The notes: generated by a model not told the origin, from the letters alone. A stretch of 64,000 nucleotides of DNA from Anastatus disparis (GCA_017163975.1 JAFFSR010000351.1:2811501-2875500), one strand, 5' to 3'; numbered from the stretch's first letter, positions 45,626 to 55,329 are shown. Made by a program: numbers and translations.

Positions 45626-45899
45626 TCAGCTCAGCACGTATATCTACTACACAAAACTCCCTTTAACTTTACAAAGCATTATAGATGTGTACGTTTGCGA
45701 TTCTACTCTTAAACGCGAAAATTGTACATCAAATAACCCGCACAAGCACAGATTCAAGGGAAAAAAAAGAAAAAGACTTTATTACTTGCAAAGAAAATTA
45801 TTGTATTACAATGCAAGAACGATTTTACGTTTTGAAAAAAAGAAAAAGAAATATATTTTTTTGCTAGCCTTCACACTCTAGCAACACCGCGTCGCGAGA

Positions 45900-46061
45900 A
45901 AATACTTTTGTTTCGTACCTTGAGATGTTTCTCACACCGCAAAATGGCCGCCTGTTGCTCGCGAAGTTGCCTAGCTGCTGACTCACGGAGTTTTTGCTCG
46001 CTGGCTGCTAACTCGCTGCTGGGTGAACCGCAGGTGATGCTTCTCGGCCTACCTCTTAGTT
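45900..46061 (-). pseudogene. Possible Gag N-terminal coiled-coil downstream of the PBS
   Basis: On the minus strand, just after the primer-binding-like site, an open frame reads SELAASEQKLRESAARQLRE and continues QQAAILRCEKHLK, a heptad-rich coiled coil such as occurs at the start of some insect gypsy Gag proteins. No ATG precedes it within the leader. It ends in CTCAAG followed by GTACGA, which could be a splice donor. Nothing after it continues the frame. Confidence 0.4.
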
Positions 46062-46080
46062 GGCGAAGTCGGGGTCACCA
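46062..46080 (-). promoter_or_regulatory. Primer-binding-site-like sequence
   Basis: On the minus strand TGGTGACCCCGACTTCGCC begins two bases after the LTR end. TGGTGACCCCGAC is, as I recall it, a common start of insect LTR-element primer-binding sites. Its position directly inside the LTR supports that the LTR is a 5' LTR on the minus strand. Confidence 0.65.
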
Positions 46081-46082
46081 CT

Positions 46083-46916
46083 GTAGGTTATGAGGTCCTA
46101 CTTGATGTAGATGGGTTAGGTGAAAAGCCAATAACCAACTACAAATATACAGAGAAAAAGTTTTGTTAATAAGAGCCTTAGGAGTAAGAAGAGGTGAAGG
46201 TGTCTCTACACTGAGAGCTCAGAACGCACTGAAGTGCTCGACGCTTACATGCTTCTCGCCGGTTTGCTAGGCGCTTACTTGCGCAACGCAGTTGCGCGTA
46301 CATATAAATGTGGCGTACGTTCGGCAGCTTGTAAGGTACACCTAACGCGCAAGTTGCGAAGCAGCATATTTTGTGCGCAGTGCGCACAAAATATGATGCT
46401 CTGCACGCAAAAGTTTTGTGCAATTTAAAATCGCTTTATTTATTAAAGTTAAAGATTAATTTGTATCCAAGGAATTTATTCAGGAATGAATAAAAAACAT
46501 TAAGAAAAGAGTTGATGACTGTAGATCGTAAGTATAATCATAAAAATTTCACATATTGAGAGAGTGATTTGTAAACTCAAAAATAAATCCTAACCTAAAA
46601 TCCGAAGTGGCCTTAAAAATTGAATAACAATAATTACCATAATATGAATAAATCAATTTTAGGGAAATTTATAATGAAAATTTTTATAATTATACTTCCG
46701 ATCTACAGTTATCAACTCTTTTCTTAATGTTTTTTTATTTATTCCTAAATAAATTCCTTGGATACGAATTAATATTTAACCTTCATAAATAAAGCGATTT
46801 TTAATGGCACAAAACTTTTGCGCGCAGAGCACCAGCGCTGCGCACAAAATATGCTGCTTCGCAACTTGCGCGTTAGGTGGCCCTTACAAGCTGCCGTACT
46901 GGTATGGAAACGCACA
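46083..46916 (-). mobile_element. LTR split by a foldback (5' LTR position)
   Basis: 46083-46320 plus about 46897-46916 match the 255-bp LTR at 17694-17948. On the minus strand it starts TGTGCGTTTCC and ends AACCTACA. The 575-bp foldback in the middle accounts for the extra length. A primer-binding-like site abuts its low-coordinate side, so the body of the element extends leftward. Confidence 0.82.
46322..46896. mobile_element. 575-bp foldback element inserted in the LTR
   Basis: It starts CGGCAGCTTGTAAGG and ends CTTACAAGCTGCCG, with arms of about 230 bp. Compared with the intact LTR, GTGGCGTACGTGGTATGG is interrupted after TACGT and resumes with TACTGG, so TACGT/TACT is the probable 4-5 bp target duplication. 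The centre contains a stretch (46545-46615) shared with one end of the MITE at 14632-14842. Confidence 0.85.
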
Positions 46917-46920
46917 ACAG

Positions 46921-47164
46921 ACCCAAGCTCAGTTACTCAGGCCAAGCTGGTGTCTTACGTACCTTAGCTCTATACTTTATTTGATATATGCGTGCGTGTA
47001 TATGCTGTGCGAGCTAAGGTTGTGCTTTACTTTACTCGCGTTGTCTCCTTTCCGTTGCTTTAGTTTCTTCTTTCTTTTGTCGTTATTTCTATAAATATAT
47101 AAACACATGCACCGGTAGCGCGCGTAAATACGATGTTCAATATAAAAAAAATTTGAAAATGCGT
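46921..47164. other. Unassigned stretch right of the LTR
   Basis: No repeat partner in the window. The frame at 46804-47094 runs across the LTR border and is not credible. Confidence 0.35.
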
Positions 47165-47720
47165 GGTCAATTTGCCATGTTACATAGTGAATAATTTAAT
47201 GTTATTAATAATTATTTACAGTTATTTATAATTATTTACAATTATTTATAATTATTTACAATCATTTACAGTTTTTTCACAGTTATTTACAGTTATTTAT
47301 AATTATTTACAATTATTTACAATTATTTACAGTTTTTTATAGTTTTTTTTTACAATTATTTACAGTTATTTACATTTTCAAAACATTTAGCATTTATATA
47401 TAAAAGTTAAATATATTTGTAAAAATTTTTGAAAAAGGAAATAACAGAAAATAGGATTAAGAAACTATAAACAATCGTAAATAACTGTGAATAATTGTAA
47501 AAAAGTTAATAAATGTAAATAACTGTAAATAAATATAAATAACGTTGAATAAGTGTAAATAACTGTGAACAATTGTAAATAATTGTAAATAGCTGGAAAT
47601 AACTGGAAATAACTGTTATTTATGTCTCAATTCCGATATTTTTGAACACTTATTCATAGTTATTTACAGTTATTTGCATTTATTTACAGTTATTAACAGT
47701 TATCCACAATTATTTCTATA
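47165..47720. repeat. TTATTTACAG-type palindromic array
   Basis: Units TTATTTACAGTTATTTAC on the left, complementary AACTGTAAATAA units in the middle, and again TTATTTACAG after TATTTATGTCTCAATTCCG. The TCTCAATT core matches the array at 16725-17100 in inverse sense. Confidence 0.7.
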
Positions 47721-47736
47721 AATTTTTTTCCATATG

Positions 47737-48780
47737 GGACATACACACAAGCATACACACATTAAAGCACACACAACCCAACCATCATTCATATATACAA
47801 ATCAACAAACGCACATCAACATTTACACACATTAACGCATATACACGTCAACGAAAACTAATCCACACGTACGCCAATAGATGAATATGCCGATATTCAC
47901 ATACACTGATACATAATCACACGACACACAGATAAACTTAACCACACGCACACCAATAGCGATATATCACACGACAACATCGCATGCAATAAGACTTTCA
48001 TTATTATACAATCGTACATGCGCACTACACTTACTCACGCTCATTAACACATATTCTTATTGACACTGATGAGCCACTTATACACACAGAACACGTGTGC
48101 GCGCACACCCACACACACACACACACACACCAATAACATCATAAATAGACAAACATGCACATACACGCACAAAAATACAGACATACACCACTAACATTAT
48201 ACATAGACAAATACGCACATACACGCACACAAATACATACACACACCACTAACATCATACATAGACAAAAACGCACATACACGCACACAAATACATATAC
48301 ACACCATTAACATCATACATAGACAAATACGCACATACACTCACACAAATACACAGATATACACGTTCGCATACACACACATAGACACACACGCATGCAC
48401 GCACACACACATACGAACTTATACAAACACTCAAATGTTCGAAGTATCAAACGTATACACACACATACATAAATATCCATATATTAACAATCATACAAAA
48501 AAACTTACTAAAGCACAAAGTAATATAGTAACACATACGTCTTAATAGATTCATAAAAGACTTACATACTCACTGAAATATACACACTTATCAACACACA
48601 TACGTACCAATAAATACACAAATACATGAACCTAAACGAACATACATACTACTGAATTTGGAATATCTACTTAACAAATATAAACTTCGCTTCTGCTACC
48701 AACATATTTACTGACGTAAAGGAACACTTTAACACACAAATAAATATACACATAATCACACGAATACATTTATAATATTT
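47737..48780. repeat. AC-rich, strand-asymmetric low-complexity tract
   Basis: About 1 kb almost without G runs on the plus strand and dominated by ACACAT and CATACA motifs, with (CA)n near 48110. No ORF. It contains the 58-bp tandem repeat at 48129-48360. Confidence 0.85.
48129..48360. repeat. 58-bp tandem repeat, four units
   Basis: Units start ACCAMTAACATCATA at about 48129, 48187, 48245 and 48303 and contain TAGACAAATACGCACATACA. They are 85-95% alike. Confidence 0.9.
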
Positions 48781-49260
48781 TTCTAAAATTAGCTTGATTG
48801 CTATGCTAAGAAAATATTAAAAAACAAAATTTAAATACAAACAAAAAAGATTTTGTTGAAATGTTTTATCATTAATTGACCATATAAGTATCAAATTTTA
48901 TAAAAAATGCGTTCGCAAAAAATGTTGATATACTCATTTATATTAAGGTAATATTTTAATATTATTATTTAAAAAATTATATAAAAATAATTATAATTTG
49001 AATAAATTCATTGGCATTGTTGAAAAATATTAAAGAAAATTTTCACTCAAATATATGAATAACATATATTTTTCAATATTTCATAAGTAATTATAAATTA
49101 AAATTTTAAAAATAATTATAGATTTGTATTTTTTGTTATCTATATTAATAATATTCAAAATTTTTATTCCAGGATTTTTTATATTTCATCAAAAGTATTT
49201 GCAATTTTTAATCAAATAATTCAAATTATTAAGTAAACTATAATTTATTATTTTAATATA
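48781..49260. other. AT-rich stretch upstream of the Ulp1-like ORF
   Basis: Very AT-rich and without ORFs. It would contain the left end and promoter of the Helitron, but no TC-type terminus can be identified by eye. Confidence 0.4.
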
Positions 49261-49902
49261 ATGTATTCAGCCAAACAAGAAAAATTGATTATAATAGGTG
49301 ATGGTGAATACGCTGGGAAATTAAGTATGTTAAATGATAAACACGTTAGAAAATTTAATGAAATTTTAAAAAATTATAAAAATTTTTTAATGCAAGCAAC
49401 AATATTCTTACAAAAATATAAGTTAAAATCTAAAAAGAATATTAATCCAATTCCATTAAATCAAGATTACATACAAATACTCTTTTCTGGAAATCAGCAT
49501 TTTGGTCATTGGATTTGTATCTATCATTCACAACATGTAATTTATGTATATGATAGTTTAAATAGTAATGGATTAAATGATGATCAAAAAATTTATATTA
49601 ATAAACTACTTCCAATTCGTGAAAATTTACAAATATGTTTTGAAAAAGTTCAACTTTACACTAATCCATATGATTGTGGCATTTTTTCAATAGCATTTGC
49701 AATAGCAATTGTTAATAATTTGTGTCCTTGTGGAATAGAATTTGACATCGAAGAAATGCGTGGACATTTGCTAACTATGTACGAAATCAAGTCAATTGTC
49801 ATGTTTCCATTAGTAAAGAACAATTTTTCTAAAATCAATCATAAAGCATTATTCGGAAATCAAAAGTTACACGTTACAAAGAATTATCAACGATGCAATT
49901 AA
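49261..49902 (+). CDS. Ulp1-like (C48) cysteine protease, intact ORF, Helitron-linked
   Basis: This 213-codon ORF has no internal stop and a clear ATG. The protease triad can be read: His83 in FGHWICIYH, Asp98 in YVYDSLN and Cys139 in NPYDCGIFS, with Gln131 as a possible oxyanion residue. This His-Asp-Cys order and spacing fits the Ulp1/SENP family and its transposon and viral relatives, which cleave ubiquitin-like conjugates or polyproteins. At 213 codons it is about a bare catalytic domain. The N-terminal 45 residues (KLIIIGDGEYAGKLSMLND) match copies 1 and 2 (LIVKGQGLYSG, MLTDIH). Helitron Rep fragments follow on the same strand from 50.76 kb, so it is probably part of the Helitron's gene set. 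It is the best-preserved gene in the window. Confidence 0.85.
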   Translation: MYSAKQEKLIIIGDGEYAGKLSMLNDKHVRKFNEILKNYKNFLMQATIFLQKYKLKSKKNINPIPLNQDYIQILFSGNQHFGHWICIYHSQHVIYVYDSLNSNGLNDDQKIYINKLLPIRENLQICFEKVQLYTNPYDCGIFSIAFAIAIVNNLCPCGIEFDIEEMRGHLLTMYEIKSIVMFPLVKNNFSKINHKALFGNQKLHVTKNYQRCN

Positions 49903-50640
49903 ATTTTCAAAATATAAATTTTGATTATCTTAAAAAAAGGAAAATACAAGAATTGGCACAACAACAATTACATTTATTAAATAGCATAAAATATTAAGAA
50001 ACTACAAATTTTAAAAGAAAAACTTATCTACAGAAAAATTACCAAAACAATAACAAAAGAAAATATAAACAAACTAAAGAGAAAATTTTAGAGAATAATT
50101 GTGAAAAAATTGAATACAATAACGTTGAAGAATCTGAAAATGATATTAAACAAGAACCAGTTTTGACTATTAAGAATAAATTGAATAATATGAAATTATC
50201 AAAATTAACAAAAGTTTCAATTAAAAAATTAAAAAATTTAAATATAATGCAAAAGAAAAATCAAATTTATTCTCAAAACATTAATGTGATTTTGAAATTT
50301 GAAAATAATTTTGAAAAGGATGAAAAATTAAAAAAAGTTACAGAAGTTTCAATTTGAAAATCAAAAATTATGAATATATTGCTACGAAAAAGTCAAATTT
50401 CATACTAAAAAAAAAATTATAGAAAATAATCAAGAATCCTTAAGAAAAAATAAAAATTCAGCATTTCAAAAAAATCACAACTATGATAGACGGATTCATG
50501 ACAAATCATATTATGAATATAATAAATATGAAATTTTAAAAAATAAACAACAATATTATTTGAAAAACAAAAAAAAAATTAAAACGTTCAAATGAATCTT
50601 ATGAAGAAACTTTTTAAAAAAAAGATGATAATTTAATTAT
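49894..50640 (+). pseudogene. Lys/Asn-rich linker between protease and Rep
   Basis: Several short open frames separated by single stops are rich in K, N, E and Q (for example NFQNINFDYLKKRKIQELA and KLSKLTKVSIKKLKNLNIM). The composition follows the local A-richness, but the sustained plus-strand openness and the motif YYEYNKYEILKNKQQYYLK suggest the N-terminal, charged part of the Helitron protein. No domain is recognisable. Confidence 0.5.
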
Positions 50641-50763
50641 TTTAGAAAAAAATAAAAAGTATTATGAAGAAAAAAAAAATTTGAGATGGAACAAAATGAA
50701 AATAATATCAATTATTAACAAATAGCCAAAAATACATTGATTAATAATAATAAAAATTATATT

Positions 50764-51792
50764 ATGAAAAATAATATTGGTGATTTGAATTCAATTTGTG
50801 ATTTTTATGGTGCTAGATATTTTTCATTTGAAATGTCAAGAAATAAGAAATTTATATCATGTTGTCAATAAGGGAATATAACATTTCAAAAAGATCCAGA
50901 ATATCCTGAAGAGATTAAAAAATTGCTTACGGAAAATTCTATGACAAGTAATAATTTTAAGAAATGCATAAGATCATACAATAACGCTTTAGCATTTGCT
51001 AGTTTTAGTGCAAAATTTGATAAATTATTCAATAAAGGTCCTTAAGTCATACGTATTTGCGGACAAATATATCATAATACATATGCATTACATGCAAATA
51101 AAAATGAATCGAGAAAATATGGACAATTATACATATTTGATAACAAAGAAGCAAATAAATGCCGCATAGAAAACGATTTGAATTGTTCTGTTGAATTATT
51201 GAATAAATTAGATACAATAATCAGAAAAATAATCCTTATGCAGCAGCTTATAAAATGATGCACGAAATAGAACTTAACCCTTTGAGTCATGCTGTTTTCT
51301 ACTGCATATTTTAACCTGAATATTTGAACCTGAATATTGAATATTTTTGACAGCGGTTTAAAAAGGTGGTACTCTGGCAGTACCACTGTGACTCAAAGGG
51401 TTAAAGAAAATAATCGTTTTATTAAAAATGGAACTATACTTAGAGATGTTAAAATGTATATAAGACGAAACGATAACTTTGATAAGCATCGATAGAATAA
51501 AGCTAAATGTAATGAAGTAGCAGTGGTTTTTGTAGGAAATGAATTACCTATTGAAAGAGACATATATATCTACTCGAAATCCGAAAAATCAATAAAAATT
51601 CCATGTATAAGTAAACACATAAATCCCATGATATATCCACTTATATATCTGAATGGTGGTTTTGGATGGATGCCAAACATGAAATCAAATGAAAGTAAAA
51701 AAAATATATCAGCACTTAGATTTTACTCTTATAAATTAAGCGTTGGAAATGAGTTTAGTCAATTTCTAAATTTGAGAAAATTAACACAACAG
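50764..51792 (+). pseudogene. Helitron Rep N-terminal region (Helitron-like N domain)
   Basis: The frame reads NIGDLNSICDFYGARYFSFE, then CGQIYHNTYALHANKNESR, NPYAAAYKMMHEIEL and, after a TTAA MITE, TILRDVKMYIRRND, VAVVFVGNELPIERDIYIY, MIYPLIYLNGGFGWMPNMK and FLNLRKLTQQY. This order (zinc-like CxxC..H start, RiyGQxYH, MYxRRND, PLxxPxGxxGW, TQQY) is that of the Helitron N-terminal domain. There are stops near 50870 and 51043, and interruptions at 51274-51404 and 51795-51918. Confidence 0.9.
51274..51404. mobile_element. 131-bp TTAA MITE in the Helitron
   Basis: TTAACCCTTTGAGTCA at the left and TGACTCAAAGGGTTAA at the right, with TTAA at both borders. It splits the Rep frame between HEIEL and KENNRFIKN. 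A piggyBac-type MITE. Confidence 0.9.
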
Positions 51793-51794
51793 TA

Positions 51795-51918
51795 TTGGGA
51801 TTTAAAATAGACAGATAGTGGGGGAAAAATGGCGCCGACAAAAGTCGAATCTCATTACTAAAGTTCAGCTCTCGTCAGCGCCATTTTTCCCCCACTATCT
51901 GTCCATTTGAAATCCCAA
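51795..51918. mobile_element. 124-bp TA-target hairpin MITE in the Helitron
   Basis: TTGGGATTTAAAATAGACAG at the left and its near inverse at the right, enclosing GTGGGGGAAAAATGGCGC and inverse. TA flanks both ends (51793-51794, 51919-51920). Without it the coding frame reads through TQQY into DSWVEIE, the expected Helitron order. A Tc1/mariner-type MITE is likely. Confidence 0.88.
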
Positions 51919-51984
51919 TATCATTGATTCGTGGGTTGAAATAGAAAATTCAAGATTATATTTTGTTAAAAAAATCAAGATTCT

Positions 51985-53048
51985 TTAAGAGGCGGTCGGA
52001 ACCAACCTTGATGGCGCTGCGGTCAGGTGAGAGAAAAATATAAAATATTTTTTATACAGCTATTTACAATTTTCGAACACAATAATATACTTTTAATGTT
52101 GTCATTTCCTCTAGCCATATGTATGTAGAATAATTATTAATGCCAATCTTGTTTAAAAAGTCTAAAATATTGTTATAAATCGAAAATGCGGCGCGAAGTA
52201 GAGCCGATGTAAACATTGGTATACATCGTTCTTTGGTATTACTTTCTCTGTCGTACTAAAGGAAGGTATCCATATGTTTACATCAGCTCTACCTTCCCTA
52301 TTAAAAAAAAACACGTGTAAAATACACGTATTTTTTACACGTGTTTTTTACATGTAAAATTTGCGTGTTTTTTCACGCATATTTTTCACGTGTATTTTTC
52401 AGGTGTATTTTTCACATATTGTTTTATAGCTTTTCGAAGAGCTTCTGCTGTCCGGCCTCTTATATCTGCGTCTCCCAAATTTGTGTAAGGGATGACAAAA
52501 CTTAGAAAAACGCCACCTAGCGACTTAAAGTTAAACTTGACTAGTTTGACTTTAAGTCGCTAGGTGGCGTTTTTCTAAGTTTTGTCATCCCTTACACAAA
52601 TTTGGGAGACGCAGATATAAGAGGCCGGACAGTAGAAGCTCTTCGAAAAGCTATAAAACAATATGTGAAAAATACACCTGAAAAATACACGTGAAAAAAA
52701 CACGTGAAAAATATGCGTGAAAAAACACGCAAATTTTACATGTAAAAAACACGTGTAAAAAATACGTGTATTTTACACGTGTTTTTTTCACGTGCAACAA
52801 ACACGTGTTTTTTTTTAATAGGGTTGCACCGCATTTTTCGTTTTATAACAATATTTTAGACTTTTCAAGCAAGATTAGCATAAATTATTATTCTACATAC
52901 ATATCGCTAGAGGAAATGACAACATTAAAAGTATATTATTGTTTCAGAAAATTGTAAATAGCTGTACAAAAAATATTTTATATTTTTCTCTCACCTGAAC
53001 TCAGCGCTACCTTAAATCTAGCGGCGAATGGACCCGACCGCCTCTTAA
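51985..53048. mobile_element. TTAA foldback MITE, filled copy, in the Helitron
   Basis: The outer parts (51985-52295 and 52824-53048) are the same element as 29640-30179, with TTAA borders and GAGGCGGTCGG ends. It interrupts Rep between KIKIL and RTETYQG. Removing it down to one TTAA restores the reading frame. It carries a second foldback at 52296-52823. Confidence 0.9.
52296..52823. mobile_element. 528-bp foldback (CCCTATTAAAAAA ends) nested in the MITE
   Basis: It starts CCCTATTAAAAAAAAACACG and ends TTTTTTTTTAATAGGG. The outer arm is made of variants of ACACGTGTAAAA; the inner arm (52435-52690) has AAGAGGCCGGACAG and GCGACTTAAAGT parts. TT flanks both ends, and the empty site at about 29957 has a single TT, so the target duplication is TT. 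Confidence 0.92.
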
Positions 53049-53699
53049 GAACAGAAACTTATCAAGGCGTAATGGATTACTTAAAAAATAAGAAAAATGA
53101 TTCAATGTTAGTTTAAAAATTGGAATAATGTTTATATTACCATCAACTCTTACAGGAAGTCCGCGTTCCGTACATCAAAATTTTCTTAATACGACGACGT
53201 TAGTATAAAGAATTGGGAAACCAGATTTTTTCATTACTATAACATGCAATCCGAAATGGGAAGAAATCGCAAATGATATAGAAAAAAATCAGGAAGTTAC
53301 AGATAGACCAGATATTGTTGTTCATGTATTTAATCAAAAATTGAAAATATTCATAGAGGATATAACTAAAAAACATATTTTGGGAAAATGCATTGCATAA
53401 TCATACGTAGTAGGATTTCAAAAAAGAGGATTACTACGTGCACATATACTAATATTCTTAAGTGAAGATGATAAAATTCACAATGGTGATGATGTTGATA
53501 AATTTATAGTAGCTGAAATCCCAAATAAAGATGAGAATCCCAGATTATATAAAAAAGTTAAACAATTTATGATCCATGGCCCTTGTGAAGATCAGAATAA
53601 AAATTCTTCTTGAATGGATTAAGAATCAGGAAAGTGTACGAAAAATTTTCAGAAACGATTTAATGAAATTACAATAATGACCAATAGTTATCCTATTTA

Positions 53700-54129
53700 T
53701 CGACGAAGAAATGATAAAAATGAGATATTATACACATGAAACAAGTGGACAGACAATAGATTTGTTGTTCCTTATAATCCGTATTTCTTACTGAAGTTTA
53801 ATTGTTATATTAATATTGAATTATGTTTAACAATGGGAGTTATAAAATACTCATTTAAATACTGCTTCAAAGGACATGATTGTATATTTATAGAAATAAA
53901 AGCAAGTAAAATAAATACTGAAAGCAATACTAATGATGAAACGGATGAAACGAATTATTTAAATATGTTTTATGATAAAATTAAACAATATATAAACACA
54001 AGATACATTTGCCCGCCAGAAGCTATGCATCACATATTGGAATATAATATTAGTGAACTTTCGCATAAAATATATAGATTAGCTGTTCATAATGAAAATG
54101 ATCAATATGTGTATATCAAAGAGGAATAA
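53700..54129 (+). pseudogene. Helitron Rep tyrosine-motif region
   Basis: The frame 53833-54129 reads KYSFKYCFKGHDCIFIEI (Y..KY catalytic pattern), QYINTRYICPPEAMHHILE and ISELSHKIYRLAVHNEND. It corresponds position by position to 22080-21700 of the minus-strand Helitron. The following FELN...FYTF block seen in the other copy is missing, replaced by the single-arm element. Confidence 0.9.
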
Positions 54130-54172
54130 AAATTGAAATAAATTCTAGCATTTATTATTAATTAATTAAAAT

Positions 54173-54502
54173 TAATGTTATGAAGACGAATTTCAGGTCC
54201 AATTTTTATCCCTCTATAACTTTAGAAAAAGTGATATTTCGGGATGCTATAAGTGATAATTCGAAAGGATTTGAGCTCAACTTTCATTTAAAAAAAGGTT
54301 CAGGCTTCTAGCTATCAATGCTAATGAATTATAAGCGTTTGAAAATTTAGTAACTTTTATAGTGATTTTCTTTATTTGGCTGTAACTAGAGAAATATTGA
54401 GCGTTAGAGTCTAGTACCTTGGCTTTTTCATATTTCTACATCCAAAATCATCTCCCGAAATTTGAGCAGGATCGGCATCCCAATACCCTGACACTCTCCT
54501 TG
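54173..54502 (-). mobile_element. Single-arm foldback derivative, copy 3, in the Helitron
   Basis: Same sequence and orientation as 32880-33199 with the ACAAGGAGAGTG terminus at 54502. It sits just before the ER(F) coding block, close to the place where the full foldback 20884-21560 interrupts the other Helitron. Confidence 0.8.
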
Positions 54503-54830
54503 TTAGTTAATCAAAAACAAAGAGAAAGATTTTTCTTAAGATTACTTTGACTTTATGCTAAAGCTGTAACATATTTTGAAAGCTCAAAAACTTTTGATAG
54601 AATTATGTACTCAACATTTTTTGAAGCAACAAAAGCAAGAAATTTAATTAAAATCGATGATGAGTGGGATAAATGTTTAGAATAATAGTGTAAATCTTGA
54701 TTTCCAAAAGCTCTTTGTCAATTATTTGGTTACATTTGTTCATTCCACAATCCAATCAATGCTAGAGAATTATATGAAAAATATAAAATTTACTTTTATT
54801 CTTCAAAAATGGATGAACAAAACGCTGCCA
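54503..54830 (+). pseudogene. Helitron Rep-helicase middle segment, truncated
   Basis: VNQKQRERFFLRLL, FDRIMYSTFFEATKARNLI, DDEWDKCLE and FHNPINARELYEKYK match 20882-20540 of the minus-strand copy. It ends at about 54810; no helicase follows. The sequence then passes into a motif shared with the end of the window. Confidence 0.87.
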
Positions 54831-54850
54831 AGTGCTTTGGTGGAATGCTT
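54816..54850 (+). repeat. Direct repeat shared with the window's right end
   Basis: AACGCTGCCAAGTGCTTTGG followed by YGGAATGCTTT is repeated at 63970-64000. At the right end it is cut by the window, so the repeat is at least 31 bp and probably longer. Confidence 0.8.
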
Positions 54851-54977
54851 TCTCATAGACCTCTTTGAGTTTCATTAATTTTATTATATTTATTTAAATG
54901 TGATTTTAATATAAAAAAAATTGTCTAACATCAATATTTACTCATATTGTACTGTAACGGGCACGTTTTGGTGGATA

Positions 54978-54988
54978 CACGGTCGCCA
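54978..54988 (-). promoter_or_regulatory. Possible primer-binding site (TGGCGACCGTG)
   Basis: TGGCGACCGTG on the minus strand is, as I recall it, the start of the tRNA-Arg primer site of 412/mdg1-type gypsy elements. If real, an LTR on the minus strand ends near 54990 and its body was at lower coordinates. No LTR boundaries could be confirmed to the right. Confidence 0.35.
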
Positions 54989-55085
54989 GATAATTTTAAT
55001 AATAAATTACCAAAATATAGATTAAAGTTACATTAATAAGTTCTTGAAATGCATTAGTCACATGATCCATGCAGCAAGAAGGATT

Positions 55086-55325
55086 AAAACACCAGAATCG
55101 GCGATCTCCTCTAGATGCTTTACTGTCAGAGATGCGATAATTGTTATTTTAATAATCATGCAAGGATATACAATCGACGACTTCCTCCAGATGCTTTACT
55201 ATTGGAAGTGCGATATCATATCCTTATCATAAATGCAACTTATGAAAGTACAATAATCGACGACGTTCGCTGGATGCTTTACCATTGAACGTGCGATAAT
55301 GTGCACTTTAAAAATAAGATGCATT
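55086..55325. repeat. Degenerate 75-bp tandem repeat, three units
   Basis: Units near 55094, 55171 and 55256 share AATCGRCGA, a CTCCTCYAGATGCTTTAC-like segment and GTGCGATAAT. They may lie within an LTR. Confidence 0.7.
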
Positions 55326-55329
55326 ATTA

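Larger units (their letters stand above)
51921..53640 (+). pseudogene. Helitron Rep central region with HUH remnant
   Basis: SWVEIENSRLYFVKKIKIL precedes the TTAA element; after it come RTETYQGVMDYLKN, MLPSTLTGSPRSVHQ-like sequence in shifted frames, FFITITCNPKWEEI, DRPDIVVHVFNQKLK, and GFQKRGLLRAHILIFL. The last is the HUH metal-binding motif, normally GLPHAHI; here the first His is Arg (CGT), which by itself would abolish nicking. KVKQFMIHGPCED follows. Stops and frameshifts are scattered. Confidence 0.88.

Noticed and set aside
45503..45881. Overlapping small plus-strand ORFs in 45.5-45.9 kb
   Set aside because: Several short frames overlap in different phases with no recognisable product; they lie in a direct-repeat region upstream of the LTR.
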